A DNA stretch of 64,000 nucleotides from Homalodisca vitripennis (GCF_021130785.1 NW_025776808.1:1-64000); one strand, 5' to 3'. Numbered from the stretch's first letter, positions 1-12,884 are shown. The notes: generated from the sequence alone by a model not told the origin. Program-made: numbers and translations.

Positions 1-235
1 AAGGAATTACATTATTAATCGCAAATGGCCTTATGAATATTACGATTACCCTCTTAAGTAAAAGTATTGAGGAGTAATAATAATATTTATTTAGTTGTAC
101 TTAAGAAACCAACATATAATAAAGACAAATTTAATTAATTTACCAATGAGTAACTAAGTCATTAAAATATTTTAACTTTTACATCATCTTTTGTTTGTGT
201 AAAACAAAATCTTATGTAAAAGTTTAAATATTTTA

Positions 236-275
<40 letters not shown>

Positions 276-1345
276 TATGTCAACTAGAATCATGACAGTT
301 CCAACTAGAATGCAATGTTAGAGTTCCTATTAAAATATGCACTTCAAAAATAAAGAACAAGACATCACAGTAACTACATTAAATGTAGTATAAATGCCAA
401 ATGTTGGCGTTATGTTCACTGAGTTTATAATACAAGTTATTATACTAAGCTTTTATGTATATATACAAGGTTATACTTCATAAAAGTATCAATTATACGC
501 GTATTTAAAGGAAGCAGTAAGTTAAATACAGGCTTTTGAAGTCATTATTTGATTTTAAAACTTGCTTTAGTATTTTGTCTAATGTTATGTATTATGTTCT
601 GTCATTATAAATATAGATCAAGGCGCCAGAACCTGACACTAGAAAACTCCCATTTTAAAATATGTTATTTGGTAGGAGAAAAAAATTCTTGGTCAAGTAT
701 TTACTTTGTACAGTTTTAATGGTACATAAGGGGTTAGCTTTGAAATTTAAACTTTTGTAAAGGTTCAAAAATAAAAGAAAATCTTTTGAAATAAATAAAG
801 TTCAAACTAAAATAAAACTTCTTCTTAAAAATAATTACTGGAATTAAAATTAAAATAAAAACTTCTTGAGGACTTTTAAATTCAAACTTGTAATGTATTC
901 GTCACTCCAAAAATGTACAAATTTCTTACAGCTTGTCTTTTATTCAATTTTCACAACTGAAAACTTTCACACTATAATCTTATCTGGAAATTCTTCACTT
1001 TAATTTACCTTCAAAATGCAATTTTATTTTGTTACTAATTTTCTTTACTTTAATTTAACTATTACTTCTTTTCAGTGTTAGAAAATTAAAAATTTCTTCA
1101 GAGTTATAGAATTAAAAAATTATTGCTGAAAGCATCTGTAACAACCACAAAAATCTTTTAGTATTTTTACATAAAATTTGATATACATGTGCTCACTGCA
1201 CCAACAAGTTTTATATTGCACAGATCAAAAGTAAAAGTTCCTAAATTCCCATTAAATTTAATTTTTACAATATTTCTTTCCCCAAAATTATTCAAAATAA
1301 CTAAGAATGAATATTGACTGGACTCCAGTTAAAAAGTTCACTTAC
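1..1345. other. AT-rich non-coding DNA
   Basis: There is no credible gene here. The stretch is very AT-rich with many A and T runs and one TA microsatellite. It lies just downstream, on the minus strand, of the splice donor at 1340-1345, so it may be intron. Confidence 0.6.
241..272. repeat. (TA)16 microsatellite
   Basis: An uninterrupted run of TA dinucleotides in AT-rich DNA. A length polymorphism is likely; no function is implied. Confidence 0.97.
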
Positions 1346-1427
1346 CCGCAGGTTCGATGACGATTAAGCAAAAGATTAACTCTAAGCACTTTCAAAGACT
1401 ACTCGTTATAATAACTTCCGATCAACT
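1346..1427 (-). promoter_or_regulatory. Candidate core promoter and non-coding first exon
   Basis: On the minus strand, TCAGTT at 1429-1424 fits the arthropod initiator, giving a start near 1427. Counting A as +1, positions +28 to +32 read AGTCT, which matches four of five positions of the downstream promoter element, and +24 is the preferred G. About 80 bases downstream the sequence TGCGG is followed by GTAAGT at 1345-1340, a strong splice donor. The block from 1346 to about 1590 is clearly richer in GC and CpG than its surroundings. No ATG-led frame runs into the donor, so this would be a 5' UTR exon. The assembly of weak motifs is suggestive, not proof. Confidence 0.4.
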
Positions 1428-2622
1428 GAGACGGGAGGTACGTCTACCTCACCCCACCTCTCAATTTCGTTATCAAACACTGCCATCTGCGATGCGCGCC
1501 TCGCTGATAGCAGCCTCTTTTGTACAGTCCAGTCCATTCTTCTCGGCCTACTCCTTCCACCGGTAATCCAGTTACCCCAGAATTGCAATTTATTACAATC
1601 GGTACAATTTTACTACTCTGGGAAAACCGTATTTTAAAAAAATTCTCAAAATTGGTTCTGTAGTTTTGGAAAAATTAGTAGTCACACATAAATAAATATA
1701 TAGAATACGATAACTTCCTCCTTTATGAAGTCTGTTAAAATGTATACACAATTAAGCAGTAATTAATGTGCCAATTCCAGTGTTTATATATTTTGTTATC
1801 GTAGGTTATTATTCAAAAAAATAGTATCTCTTCTAGTCATATGTCGACCCAGCCATACCGTAATTTATTTCCAAGATTTTTCTAAAAGTAATATTTTAAA
1901 AATATACATATTAGTTCAATTACGATATAGTTCATGGAGCAATTATTTATATTATGTTATACGAAGAATACAACTGGTTGGGTATTTAAAAATTTCATTA
2001 CAGCTTGCTTTATAATCCAAACAAATTAGGGTGAGCAAAACGGGCATTCTGTGATAAAAATCTTTTAGGGGATCCTTGGATATCAGAAGCTTAGAACAAT
2101 TTACTACAAATCAGAACACAATCATATTTTGTATTGGACTGTAAATAGACAATGTTTAAGCAGAACAAAGTAAGTAAATGGACTATGTTTAAGACGAACA
2201 AAGTAAGTATAAAGTGAAAGCCCGTATCAATCACTTCAGTGTTCCGCCTGAATCAACCTCAACTGTGTCCTGGCTGCAATGTGGTGCTGCAGACAATTTC
2301 TGTTGAAAACTATAGGCCTATCCTGTACGTGATATGAACAATACATACTACACAATACATAATGTGAGGTTTTCACCCTTTTCTAACTAATTACGTTATT
2401 TTGTTTGTTAAATTACTGTTTATAGACCCATTCCAATGGGAATTTAGAAGTTGAAAGTTAGAAATAATAAAGATTAAAGTAAATGTAACATTGTAATGTT
2501 TAGATAAAACGAATAAGACACAGTTAAAATTGTTTTTCCCTTTAAATACTAGAATTTACTTTAAAAGGTCAGGATTCATACGATTCATACGATTCTTGGC
2601 CGCAGGTTTATTAGCAACTTAC
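1428..2622. other. Promoter-upstream GC patch, then AT-rich DNA
   Basis: The first 160 bases continue the CpG-containing patch upstream of the candidate minus-strand promoter. A 60-codon minus-strand frame there shows no recognisable domain. The rest is ordinary AT-rich DNA. Confidence 0.5.
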
Positions 2623-2719
2623 ATCCGAAGTCTTGGGTCAGGTGATTTATTAAATGCTAGTAATATCTTCTTGGCTCTTTTCATCCACGCAATCACGGCG
2701 TAATGTAAAGATCTCCCTT
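2623..2719 (-). CDS. Candidate internal coding exon of an unidentified host gene
   Basis: On the minus strand an AG acceptor (2721-2720, context GTGCTCAG) opens a 97-base exon. It has a split first codon, then 31 open codons containing SLHYAVIAWMKRAKK and NKSPDPRLR, and ends CGGAT before GTAAGT (2622-2617). Without splicing the frame would stop at once, at 2621-2619, so the donor lies exactly where needed. The entry phase matches the exit phase of the ATG exon at 62823-62889, and joining them gives ...DPE-E-GRS.... The peptide is basic and partly amphipathic; I do not recognise the family. The acceptor's pyrimidine tract is poor. Either this is a real exon after a roughly 60-kb intron or a chance alignment of signals. 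Confidence 0.45.
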
Positions 2720-5700
2720 CTGAGCACATATTTTATCATGAGACTGTTTATTAAATTAGAAATATCCTATTTTTAATAGATTAGAAAAGAAGTACCGTTC
2801 AGTAAGTAACTTAACTTTGATTCAAAATTCCTTTCATTTAACTCTTAGTCCATCTCCGTGTTTTGGTTTTGCATTTCTTTCGGCAATCTCTCCGTTTGAA
2901 CTTTCTCTGCCTCTTCAAGTAACACTCTTCCCTCAAGCAATTTATTAATTGTTGTCAAATAAGACTCTTTGGCTTTATGTCTATATTCCCTTCCCTATAT
3001 CCACACATGGCAGGATTACTTAATTCGTTTCATTCTAATTTTGGGGTTGACAGACATAATTTATATATAAATAAATTTACTTTGTTTTCGACTATGAGAG
3101 ACTGCTCCGAAATATATTTATTTTCCTTTTCTACAGAATTTTATACGAAGATGAACTTAGTATAAATATAATTTCAACAAAACAATGGTTAGTATTTTTA
3201 AATTCATATTCGTTATTCACATAAAGCTTATAGGTATAATTTAAATGAGGGTTTACATTTATAAACATAGATCTATCATACTCGTATTTAACGTGAGGGA
3301 AAAAACTTTGTAATAGTGGCAAGAAATTACAAAAAAAGTTAAATTTTTGACGAGATTCTGAATAGCAGCGATTTTTTGAACGACTACTGTTACTTCTATT
3401 GGGAAATTCAATTTCGTTGAAATTTTAAATACTTAGAATGGAGACTGGATTGGATTTCTGGCTTAATAGGGTTACTTGGGGTACATAAAGTAGTAAAAAA
3501 CATAGTTTACAATAAATTATGAACTTGATTTAGATTTGGCTTGCAATGTATTATAGATTAAATAAAAGGTTAAGGGTTAACCGTTGCTTTACTTGTATTA
3601 CCTGTTGAATGTAAAAGGAACCTAATACATTAATGTTAATTCCTCAATACATCTCCTCCTAATAGGGTTCAAAGGGTGTCTGTTCAACTGGAACTTCATT
3701 CGGTGATCTTGTTTTGACATTAATATATCTCTATAACTGTAAATTATATGATATTGGTTATTTTATATCTTTATGTTCCTTCAAATGATAATTCCTTACG
3801 TCTTCACATCCTTTGGATTTAAATACTGGCATCGCTAGCAATGATTTATATCCAAGCAGATCTCGAATCGATTTATCGAATCGAATAGTATCGAATTATA
3901 ACCTGCAAATTTAGAAAAAAAAATTTACAATATTACGAATTTATTAATTTATGGAATTATCTTAATATTTTTATATACACTATATTTTATACTTATAAAA
4001 GGACAAATCTCTGTATAGAAGAACTTTCCAACACTATGTGCAAACCGTGCCATCGATATGCCTTTGCGTAGGGACGACGAGTAAAATAAAATGAGACCAA
4101 GATTTGATATTGAAGAAATTTTGGTCAGTTTTTAAGTTTTGGCCTGACCAAACCTAACCTTGGTAAAACCTTATTACTTAAAAAGGTAATATACCGCAAT
4201 ATTTTTCCTACAGTTTGAAGCACTTTTTTCTTTACTGCTGTGTTGTCGAATTTTTAAAACCTTTGGTTTGTGATTTTTGTTATTTAGAAATAATTTTTAA
4301 CTTAATAAGAGTGTTTTATTAGTTAAAACCTACACTGGCATTAAGATATCTAACATGTGGTAGATAGAAAGCTGATAAATACATAATATATACGTAATGC
4401 ATAATACTTACGTAGAGAGTAAGTTGCTAGAAAACATTAAAATGACTAAATGAAAGCCAAGTATTAGGTTCTGACAATATACCAAATTATCTAATACGGA
4501 TAGACAAGTTTCGAAATATTGTAAGTTTCGTTTTTATTTTATTTATTTATTTATTTTTTCACTTATATGCATGTGAATTATTTAAAACCTTTAGGTCCAT
4601 ATTTACATAATATATAAATAAATGTTTATTATAATGCATTAATTATATTACATTTACTATGAACCTGATTAGTAACGACGCAATCTAGAGCATAAGAACT
4701 ATATCAACAGTCAGTTTTGGGATATAGCAGTTGATTAGATAGCAAATGAGAAACCTAATAATTTAAAAAATAAATGTCTAATAAAATTTAGTTTAAACAT
4801 TTATTAGTTTGCAATATTTTATTTGAAATAATTTTAAAAGTGTTTTTGACGATTGTGTATTTTATTATAAAAATTATGCCTCCAACAACTTTTTTATCCC
4901 TTAATGCACATAAATACAAAAAGAATTTTTTTATTCTACCGAAAAATACCATATTTTTGGGACATAAATATTATTATAATTAAAATTTTGCTCAGTGACA
5001 CCATGAAGAAAGACGACGAACGTGTCATCTGTGTTCGCCACTAAATCTACGATTTAGACTGAATTGAAGCAACGAAATTCTGCTCATATTTTTCCATAAG
5101 ATGGTGAAATCACGTTATATAGTAGACACCACTGCTATTCCTTCATCTTGACGGTAAAATTACCATCTCTGTATTACGTGTTATGCCTCATGAAGTACAT
5201 AACAGATCCGAAACCTCGATACGCATTGTTATAGACTCGTTATATATAACGATGAAAACTCTGATATGCAGCGTAATGTATGTGAAAATAAATCAATACC
5301 TCCATGAGAACTGGGGATTTCTACAAGCTGTTAAGGATGAAGAGCGTATAGAAAAGGTAATTAAAATTGAATAGAGTAATATCAATTTGAGTTACAAATA
5401 AAATTGTCTCGATTAATATATAAATTCTTTGACACTATATGGAATTTTTAATTAGTGCAAGAAATTATATCAACGAATATCAAAGAATATTATCAACTTT
5501 TTATACTGAATATAATAAAATTTTATTTAATGTCAGCTTTCTATGGAATTTATTGGGATTTCATTAAAACATAATAACTAGATAATTCCTTAGCTATTAC
5601 ATTTAATGGTTCATAACAATTAACGATCTAGTTTAATCTTTCCTAAATAGGACCATTTTACACATTTAAAAATATATTGTCAATTTTGAACTTTATTTGA

Positions 5701-5862
5701 AAGCGTGTCAATACGATTGTATCTTAAACAACAGTAAAACTTATAATAGTTGCATTGTTACTATTACAGTAGAAATGGTAGTGTTAAATAATATTTAAAG
5801 TAAAAACATCATACAGGCAGATAACTGATGCGGTATTACAGTTTGAGTACACAATAAATAAA
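2720..5862. other. AT-rich DNA without recognisable genes
   Basis: I find only scattered short frames here, including a 63-codon one at 5183-5374 that resembles nothing known to me. There are simple A/T-rich tracts, such as ATTT repeats near 4535-4557. No transposon ends stand out. Confidence 0.55.
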
Positions 5863-6126
5863 TAACTTCTTCACCAAGTTAAACTGAAACTTGTGGACTT
5901 TCTGAGTGAAATACAACACTTAGAGAATGGATGTATACTCAGTAAACCGCTCTTCTGTGCCTGAGTTGTAATGCAATGTAAATATAGATATCACTAACTC
6001 CTCCACCATGTTAAACTGAAACTTTTGGACTTTCTGAGTGAAATACAACACTTAGAGAACGGATGTATACTCAGTAAACCGCTCTTCTGTGCCTGAGATT
6101 TAATGCAATGTAAATATAGATATCAC
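5863..6126. repeat. Tandem duplication, two copies of 132 bp
   Basis: The unit starting TAACTTCTTCACCAAG at 5863 recurs at 5995 as TAACTCCTCCACCATG, and similarity continues through the whole 132 bases to CACTAA. Only a handful of substitutions separate the copies. A local duplication; no open frame or known element is evident. Confidence 0.92.
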
Positions 6127-6651
6127 TAAAACTTTTGTAGAATTCAGAGGGAGAAAGTGAGATGATAATTTTCCTTTTCATCAATTATTACACAACGTCA
6201 TTGTTAGCTTAATTTTATATTTTTATCAGTATAGATAAAGGGATACCATACATAAAGACCAATAATGATAGACCATAAAGCAATAACTTTCACATACTTG
6301 AACTTTAATTAGCACGTTTATAAACTATATTCAGCTTCTCCACCTAAAAGAATTTTCAAAATACTAGTTTTGAATATCTTAATAAGTAAAAAATATCAGT
6401 GAAACTAACATGGTGGGAATTGAAATAATGATATAGAAGTTTACTCAGGCTACGTAAGCCTCAGAAATAAAAATAATTGAAATGTGTTTAACAAAAACAT
6501 TTTATAAATATTAATATTGGGTTGTTATAAGACTTTAAATAATATTTTTAGAATGTTAGAAATAAAATTTTTTGATCAACTTCAAAATACTTTAGGTGGT
6601 GACAATTTTGAATCGTTTTATTTTTAATCATATCCGCTGAAGCTATTTTCA

Positions 6652-6906
6652 GTGATGTTAACATGCGTGATTTTACGACATTATAAAATAATTAAATATG
6701 TATTATACAAGTTTCAAGGCAAGCCAGACTTCGCGTGGAATGCTCGCGGTCGCTCCACAGCTGATAACATCCTGACCAAGAGAGCGAGTCCCATTAGACC
6801 GATGTTTGTCATTTTCAATGTCGATATAGAGGAAGTACAGCTGGAGTTTCAGATCAAATGTCTACCCTCCAACTTGCTCAATCGAAAGGCGTCACAGACA
6901 GGCACA
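6652..6906 (+). other. Coding-like GC-rich patch cut by the foldback element
   Basis: From about 6715 to 6906 the DNA turns GC- and CpG-rich with few stops. A plus-strand frame from 6652 stays open into the foldback. On the minus strand one frame, read from about 6900 down to 6715, has a single stop and includes FLYIDIENDK and ISCGATASIPREVW. The GC-rich character resumes on the far side of the foldback, at 8506-8595. The foldback therefore appears to have landed in an older coding-like sequence. I cannot name it; an old transposon gene is as likely as a host exon. Confidence 0.4.
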
Positions 6907-6910
6907 TATA

Positions 6911-8501
6911 CAGGGTGTCCAAAAAGTCCCGGGTCGGTTAAATATTTTTCAAAATATTTTAAATAGAGCTACGAAACCTTACACAAAATTACTGGACATA
7001 AAAATCTATTTTATCACATATTCAGTGATCCGCTGCTTCCTCAGGGGGGCGGCCCGCTAGGAATCAGAAGAAAATCTTAAACGTAAGCATAGGTTGATAT
7101 GCATATCAAATTAAAGGTCTATATTAGTAGAGTACAGAGCCACAAACCCGACCTCAAACGGATAATCGAGTCAAAAATGGCAGCCGTTCAAAAATGGCAA
7201 GAGTTTGGGTCCAAAAAGTCCCGGGTCGGTTGAATATTTTTCAAAATATTTAAAATAGAGCTACAAAACCTTACACAAAGTTACTGGACATAAAAAATCT
7301 ATTTTATCACATATTCAGTGATCCGCTACTTCCTCAGGGGGGCGGCCCGCTAGGAGTCAGAAGAAAATCTTAAATGTAAGCATAGGTTGATATGCATATC
7401 AAATTAAAGGTATATATTAGTAGAATACAAAGCCGCAAACCCGACCTCAAACGGATGACCGAGTCAAAAATGACAGCTGTTCAAAGATGGCTAAGAGTTT
7501 GCAACTTAGGTTAATGTAACAAAATACACTGATGAGGATTTTTGATTTTAACTTTACTAACCCAAAACTGTTTACAATTTAATGAGTTATTCAAAATGAC
7601 CTTCAAACACCTCAAGAAACACATTATGTCCATTTTTTAATGTTAGGAAAGTTAAAATCAAAAATCTCATCAGTGTATTTTGTTACATTAACCTAAGTTG
7701 CAAACTCTAGCCATCTTTGAACGGCTGTCATTTTTGCTTACATTTAAAATTTTCTTCTTACTCCTAGCGGGCCGCCCCCCTGAGGAAGTAGCGGATCACT
7801 GAATATGTGATAAAATAGATTTTTATGTCCAGTAACTTTGTGTAAGGTTTTGTAGCTCTATTTTAAATATTTTGACAAATATTCAAACCGACCCGGGACT
7901 TTTTGGACCCAAACTCTTACCATCTTTGAACGGCTGCCATTTTTGACTCGGTTATCCGTTTGAGGTCGGGTTTGTGCCTCTGTACTCTACTAATATAGAC
8001 CTTTAATTTGATATGCATATCAACCTATGCTTACATTTAAGATTTTCTTCTGACTCCTAGCGGGCCGCCTCCCTGAGGAAGTAGCGCATCACTGAATATG
8101 TGATAAAATAGATTTTTATGTCCAGTAATTTTGTGTAAGGTTTCGTAGCTCTATTTTAAATATTTTTACAAATATTCAACCGACCCGGGACTTTTTGGAC
8201 CCAAACTCTTGCCATCTTTGAACGGCTGCCATTTTTTTACTCGGTTATCCGTTTGAGGTCGGGTTTGTGCCTCTGTACTCTACTAATATAGACCTTTAAT
8301 TTGATATGCATATCAACCTATGCTTACATTTAAGATTTTCTTCTGACTCCTAGCGGGCCGCCTCCCTGAGGAAGTAGCGCATCACTGAATATGTGATAAA
8401 ATAGATTTTTATGTCCAGTAATTTTTGTTGTAAGGTTTCGTAGCTCTATTTTAAATATTTTGAAAAATATTCAACCGACCCGGGACTTTTTAGACACCCT
8501 G
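6911..8501. mobile_element. Foldback element made of 292-bp units
   Basis: The ends are inverted: CAGGGTGTCCAAAAAGTCCC at the left and its near-complement at the right, flanked by TATA on both sides (a 4-bp, or shorter TA, target duplication). The unit starts at 6917 and again at 7209 (period 292) in forward orientation. It then appears reversed, ending at 7908, 8200 and 8495. The first reversed unit lacks about 100 bases. The middle (about 7500-7710) is a further inverted repeat around some 85 unique bases. Each unit carries a CTCAGGGGGGCGGCCCGC motif and a TTGATATGCATATCAA palindrome. There is no transposase, so it is non-autonomous; TA-type duplications hint at a Tc1/mariner-like driver. 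Confidence 0.85.
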
Positions 8502-8505
8502 TATA

Positions 8506-10435
8506 CAAAGGCAGTTTTTGTCATCAACTGGTGGGGGGACTGCGTTAAGCACTCGGCCAATAAACCTCGAGGAGGCCAGTTTTTATATGAATACGTCTCA
8601 AGCATCCTAGATTTTTTAAATTTAGTAAACTAATCATTACAATTTTCTTGTACATGTTGTGCATATGAATACACAAACGGAGTTCCCAACCAGTGAAAAA
8701 CCAAGAAAATAATTAAATGCTGTTTTGCAATTTAGGTGAAAGAACATATTCTCTCAGTTATAAGAACACTTTTGTTAACAATATTAACAAATTTAAAATT
8801 ATGTTCAAATTACCAAGATCTTCATCTTTCCAAAGCTAGGTTTAAATCGATAAAATATTTGTATGTAGCAAGAATGTGATTTTAATATATATTCTCAAAC
8901 TATACTGTAAATGAGATCCATTCACCACCCATCCCAGTTTTATATGCAATACCAGTCTGCATAATACAGTATAATTCCTTACCATTTAACTTCTTATTAA
9001 AATTACTTCCAGATTAAACGTAAGCCTTTGAATGAAACCAACCAATACAACAAAATAACTGCAATGAATTAATGTTTTCAAAACCTGCACAATAATTCTG
9101 ATTAAAATCTTGTTTATGATTTGGTTTTGTCTTTTCCAACGTTGTTACTCATAAAAGCAATATAATCAAAATTGCCTTTTAAGAGAGAGAAATCGAGGCT
9201 CGTAATGTTTACTATTTGCAATGTATGGGCTGCAGAAGAATAACACCAAATTTAAACACAACTCTGGGTGAACTCACTATTTTACGTACACAGACGAACG
9301 TACACGGAGAAAGAGAACGAATTTCGTTCATCAGTCATTGGTTTTATGGGCTTCACCAAACGCTCACCCAATCTTATATTACAGTAACTTTATGTTATTA
9401 TTATTCCATATCGCATTAAATGATATTACATTTGATTCAAAACTAAACTATAGGGGTTAAACTTTCAATGTAGTACTCATTTTCATCCTGCCCTTAAATG
9501 GTAAAATAGACAATGCACAAAACTTATGTATATGTAACAATAAGTTGTTACTTTAGATTTATTTTTATTTGTATACTTTTTTGTTATTTTCGATATTTAT
9601 TGTGATTACTTTTTACATAGTATATGACTATATAAATATACATCATTGTCATAACCTGTATACTTGGTCTGATAATTAACAACAAAATATACTTGTGTTG
9701 GCTACAAACATTTTTATTTGCTTGATTGCTTTAAGTTTGTATGATGTACATAGAATTAAAAATGCGATAACTGGCAACATAAACCATCTTAGTAAAATAC
9801 AATGTTGTACTACATTTATATTGCAACTGTTGTATGAATGAAAAAATTAGTAACTATAAAACCGGTTAAATTTGAACCGTTGGGATAAGAACCCACTATC
9901 TAAGCAATAAAGTAGAAAATATTTGTGCAAAATTAGCACCAAAATATGTAGGAATTTATAGAATTTTATACTTTTAAGCTCCGTAACTTGTATTTTACAA
10001 CATACTGAAAATGTTTTGAATATCAAAAAGGTTTATATTGTGGATTTAAAGTTAAATTAATACATGTTCTGTATGGAAAAACTTTGTAGCATCCCTAGCT
10101 TAATAAACCACTTGCTGCCAAATTTAAAAGATTAAATACAATCCAGGAAGTTAATTGTTTGGTGAATTCTAAACGAATGTTTGAAATGAAATAAAATAAA
10201 GAAAACGAATTAGTAAATAGACTTTGTATAAAGAAATGAGACAGAGTTAATCCTGCCTGTTTGTAATGAAGGAAACAAACATGACAAAATGTGTCTGTCT
10301 TTTGTATGTATGTCGAAATACTGAAATTTTGAACTTTTTATATATATTTGAAGTGTTATAATTCATGTAGATGTAAGATGTATATGATATTGTAAATATA
10401 TTATGAGTAATGTAATATTAATAAGAAATGTGAGA
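8506..10435. other. AT-rich DNA; first 90 bases resume the interrupted patch
   Basis: Bases 8506-8595 are GC-richer and continue the sequence broken by the foldback. The rest is ordinary AT-rich DNA with one 67-codon frame at 9216-9419 that I judge to be chance. Confidence 0.5.
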
Positions 10436-11560
10436 CTTAGCTTCTCGTGAGGGGACGTTTCATTCCATCCGTATTCGATCAATATTGGTAACTTGTCCGC
10501 AAGTCTCAGGTATTTAACGACAAAACACTATACACAAAACACTGGTATGAATGCAAAAAAAAGAATGAAAGCGGCGCCTATCTAACAAAACACTACATTA
10601 CACTTATACACTATTTAATCGCCTTAAATGCCCTTATTCTCGCAACGACCCGCAAATTCTAAAACGCTGCAACGTGCACGGCAAGGAAATAGTTTGCCTA
10701 ACGCAACTATCTATTTTTGGTCCCCAAGCGATCAGATAAAGAAATCAGATGCCGGTAGAACTGCATTGGTATGCGATCTAGTGGATTTCATAAGAAACTC
10801 TTGAAACCCCGCGCTAACGTATTTTTATGGTACAAAATTTGAATTTGTGTAATAAATAAAAGGTTGAATTAAGTTTTTTATTTAGAATATGTTTAAAGTA
10901 AATTAACTGTTGTGAAATCAAAGCAGGGGGGATATCTGTACCGTTAGTTAATTCCATTTTATATAATGCAACATTTCACAACCTAGTTAGCCAGTACAAC
11001 TTAATATTATTTTTTATCCAATGTTCTGGAACTAAATTATCGACGGACTAACTACCTAATTGGCACGCGTATGAATATTTTATTGTAACCCTTCGTAGCA
11101 GCCCAACTACGTGACCGATTTCACCTCGCGCGCTATGTCCGTAAGTAAAATTTATATTTTCGTATTATTAAATTAGCCCTTTGATGCCAAACATATAAAA
11201 ATGAGTGTAACTTAAAGTAAAGTTGTAAATAGTAAAGTAACTTACCCTTGAAGATCTTTTATTTGCTTAATTGAAATGGATACAAGTTGTGGCGTCGTCC
11301 TTCTGACGAGCACGTTGTCGTGATAAGTTTTTTGTCTCATTAAATGGCTAATACCGTCGCGAATTTGTTTTAGGCGAGCTCACGTATTTTTTGAGTAGAT
11401 GGCTACCACTTTCATAACTTCTACTCCTCTTCTAGTAATTACCGACTAAAAATAACCCTTCTTAGAATACAGTTTCAATGTCTCGTTCCAAGACGCCGAT
11501 GCCCGGGTTGTGAGTCTACATATTGCGAAGGGAAGTAAAATCTTAAAGTCTTATAAAGTA
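10436..11560. other. CpG-richer block with splice-donor-like sites on both strands
   Basis: Two patches (about 10440-10830 and 11040-11560) hold many CpG dinucleotides in an otherwise AT-rich region. On the minus strand CTTCAAGG is followed by GTAAGTTACT near 11248-11239. On the plus strand CTATGTCC is followed by GTAAGTA near 11142. Neither is preceded by a long open frame. These could be untranslated exons or promoters, or remains of an old element. Confidence 0.3.
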
Positions 11561-12460
11561 AAATATCGTAGGCATAATTCCATAGAACATTGGATATTTT
11601 AGGCCCACCTATCAGATATACATTTTTAGTTCTTGTGTTCTAATTAGCAGCAAACGTGGCAAGGCATACATTTAATTTACCAACTAAAAGAGGTGCTTGT
11701 AAGTTTCATTAATTAAATTGAACTTATAAGTAAAACTTTGAAATTCGAGTATTTATTACTACGACCTCAGAAGTCACCACCCCATGTGTTATCGTCATTC
11801 GGTACACCTTTTAATTATAAAAACTATTTTAAAACCAAACAAATCCTTATTTGCAAATATACAATCGTTTTATATTTTAAATTGGTCGTAAAAACTGTTT
11901 CCAGAATGAAGAAGCTGTAACATATTGTAATAGAATTATAAGCAAACATTTATGGTTTTAAATAGGAAAAATCTAAATTTTAAGACAAAATAAAAAAACT
12001 ACTGTAAATGTGTACTTCTTAGAGTTGAATATGGCAAAAGAAACCGTGACGTATTACAATCATTTGATTTCCATCAAAGTAGTTTTATTGAAAAAACATA
12101 TGATTAAAAACTTATTTGTAGATTTAACATCAATGAAAATATATAAAAAACGCATTTAAAATTTGAATTGTAATGCCTGCGCACTGAATATTTAAACGTA
12201 TATAACAGTAGAGCATGAATACTTGACTGTAACAAACGTCCAACCGGAAAATTTTACATTGAAGCAAAATTGAGAAGGTGTTAATTCGAATAGGAGGAAA
12301 ATTTGAAAATTAGGTGATGGCTGCTGAAAAATAACAGAGTATGAATAGCAATGTCTAAACGTATTTGCTAAATGGTTATCATTACTGTATATTTTAAATT
12401 TACAATACTATTTCTCTTATTTGGACCTGAATAATGCTAATTAAGGTTTTTAGACAAATA
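11561..12460. other. AT-rich DNA flanking the hAT insertion
   Basis: No gene or repeat is recognisable. The last bases carry the left target site of the hAT element. Confidence 0.55.
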
Positions 12461-12468
12461 GTCTAGTT
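12461..12468. repeat. Target-site duplication, left copy (GTCTAGTT)
   Basis: Eight bases identical to 16704-16711 on the other side of the hAT element. The site fits the TCTAG-like preference often seen for hAT insertions. Confidence 0.93.
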
Positions 12469-12483
12469 CAGTGGTTCTCAACC
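12469..12483 (+). repeat. hAT left terminal inverted repeat
   Basis: CAGTGGTTCTCAACC; one mismatch to the right end. Confidence 0.92.
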
Positions 12484-12822
12484 TTTTCAACGCTGCGACC
12501 CCCTTTTTAGGTTGAGAATTTTGGCGACCCCCTTCATCGTAAAGTAAGCCTTTTTATGCAAAAAGAAAGCAATACAGTAATTAGTTTTAAAAAACATTAA
12601 AAAAACACTATTCAAAACTATATAAACACGTTAGTGAGCACTAATTTCTTAATAATTAATAAACGATCCGGTAATAAATGTAACGAAAGTAATTGTAATC
12701 GTTTTCAATTCTTCAATATCAAAGCAGGCAGACTGTGCGCAGTGTATTTACAGAACTGCCGCGTGGTGTATTTAAATCCGCGGAGACAGCCTGACATGGA
12801 GCTGCGCGCGCAGCCATCGTAA

Positions 12823-12884
12823 CGAGCTCCTCACGCCTGGAATTTAATGGGGTGATCAACCGAGGCGGAGAGAAAGAGTGGGGA
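12823..12884 (+). repeat. 62-bp internal inverted repeat, left arm
   Basis: Starts CGAGCTCCTCACGCCTGG. It is exactly complementary over 62 bases to 14252-14313. It lies in the 5' non-coding part of the hAT element, about 1.37 kb from its partner. Confidence 0.95.

Noticed and set aside
6715..6905. A short minus-strand peptide with a GLMGLA-like run, considered as a dehydrogenase nucleotide-binding site
   Set aside because: The following residues do not fit that family and a different minus frame looks more coding-like.
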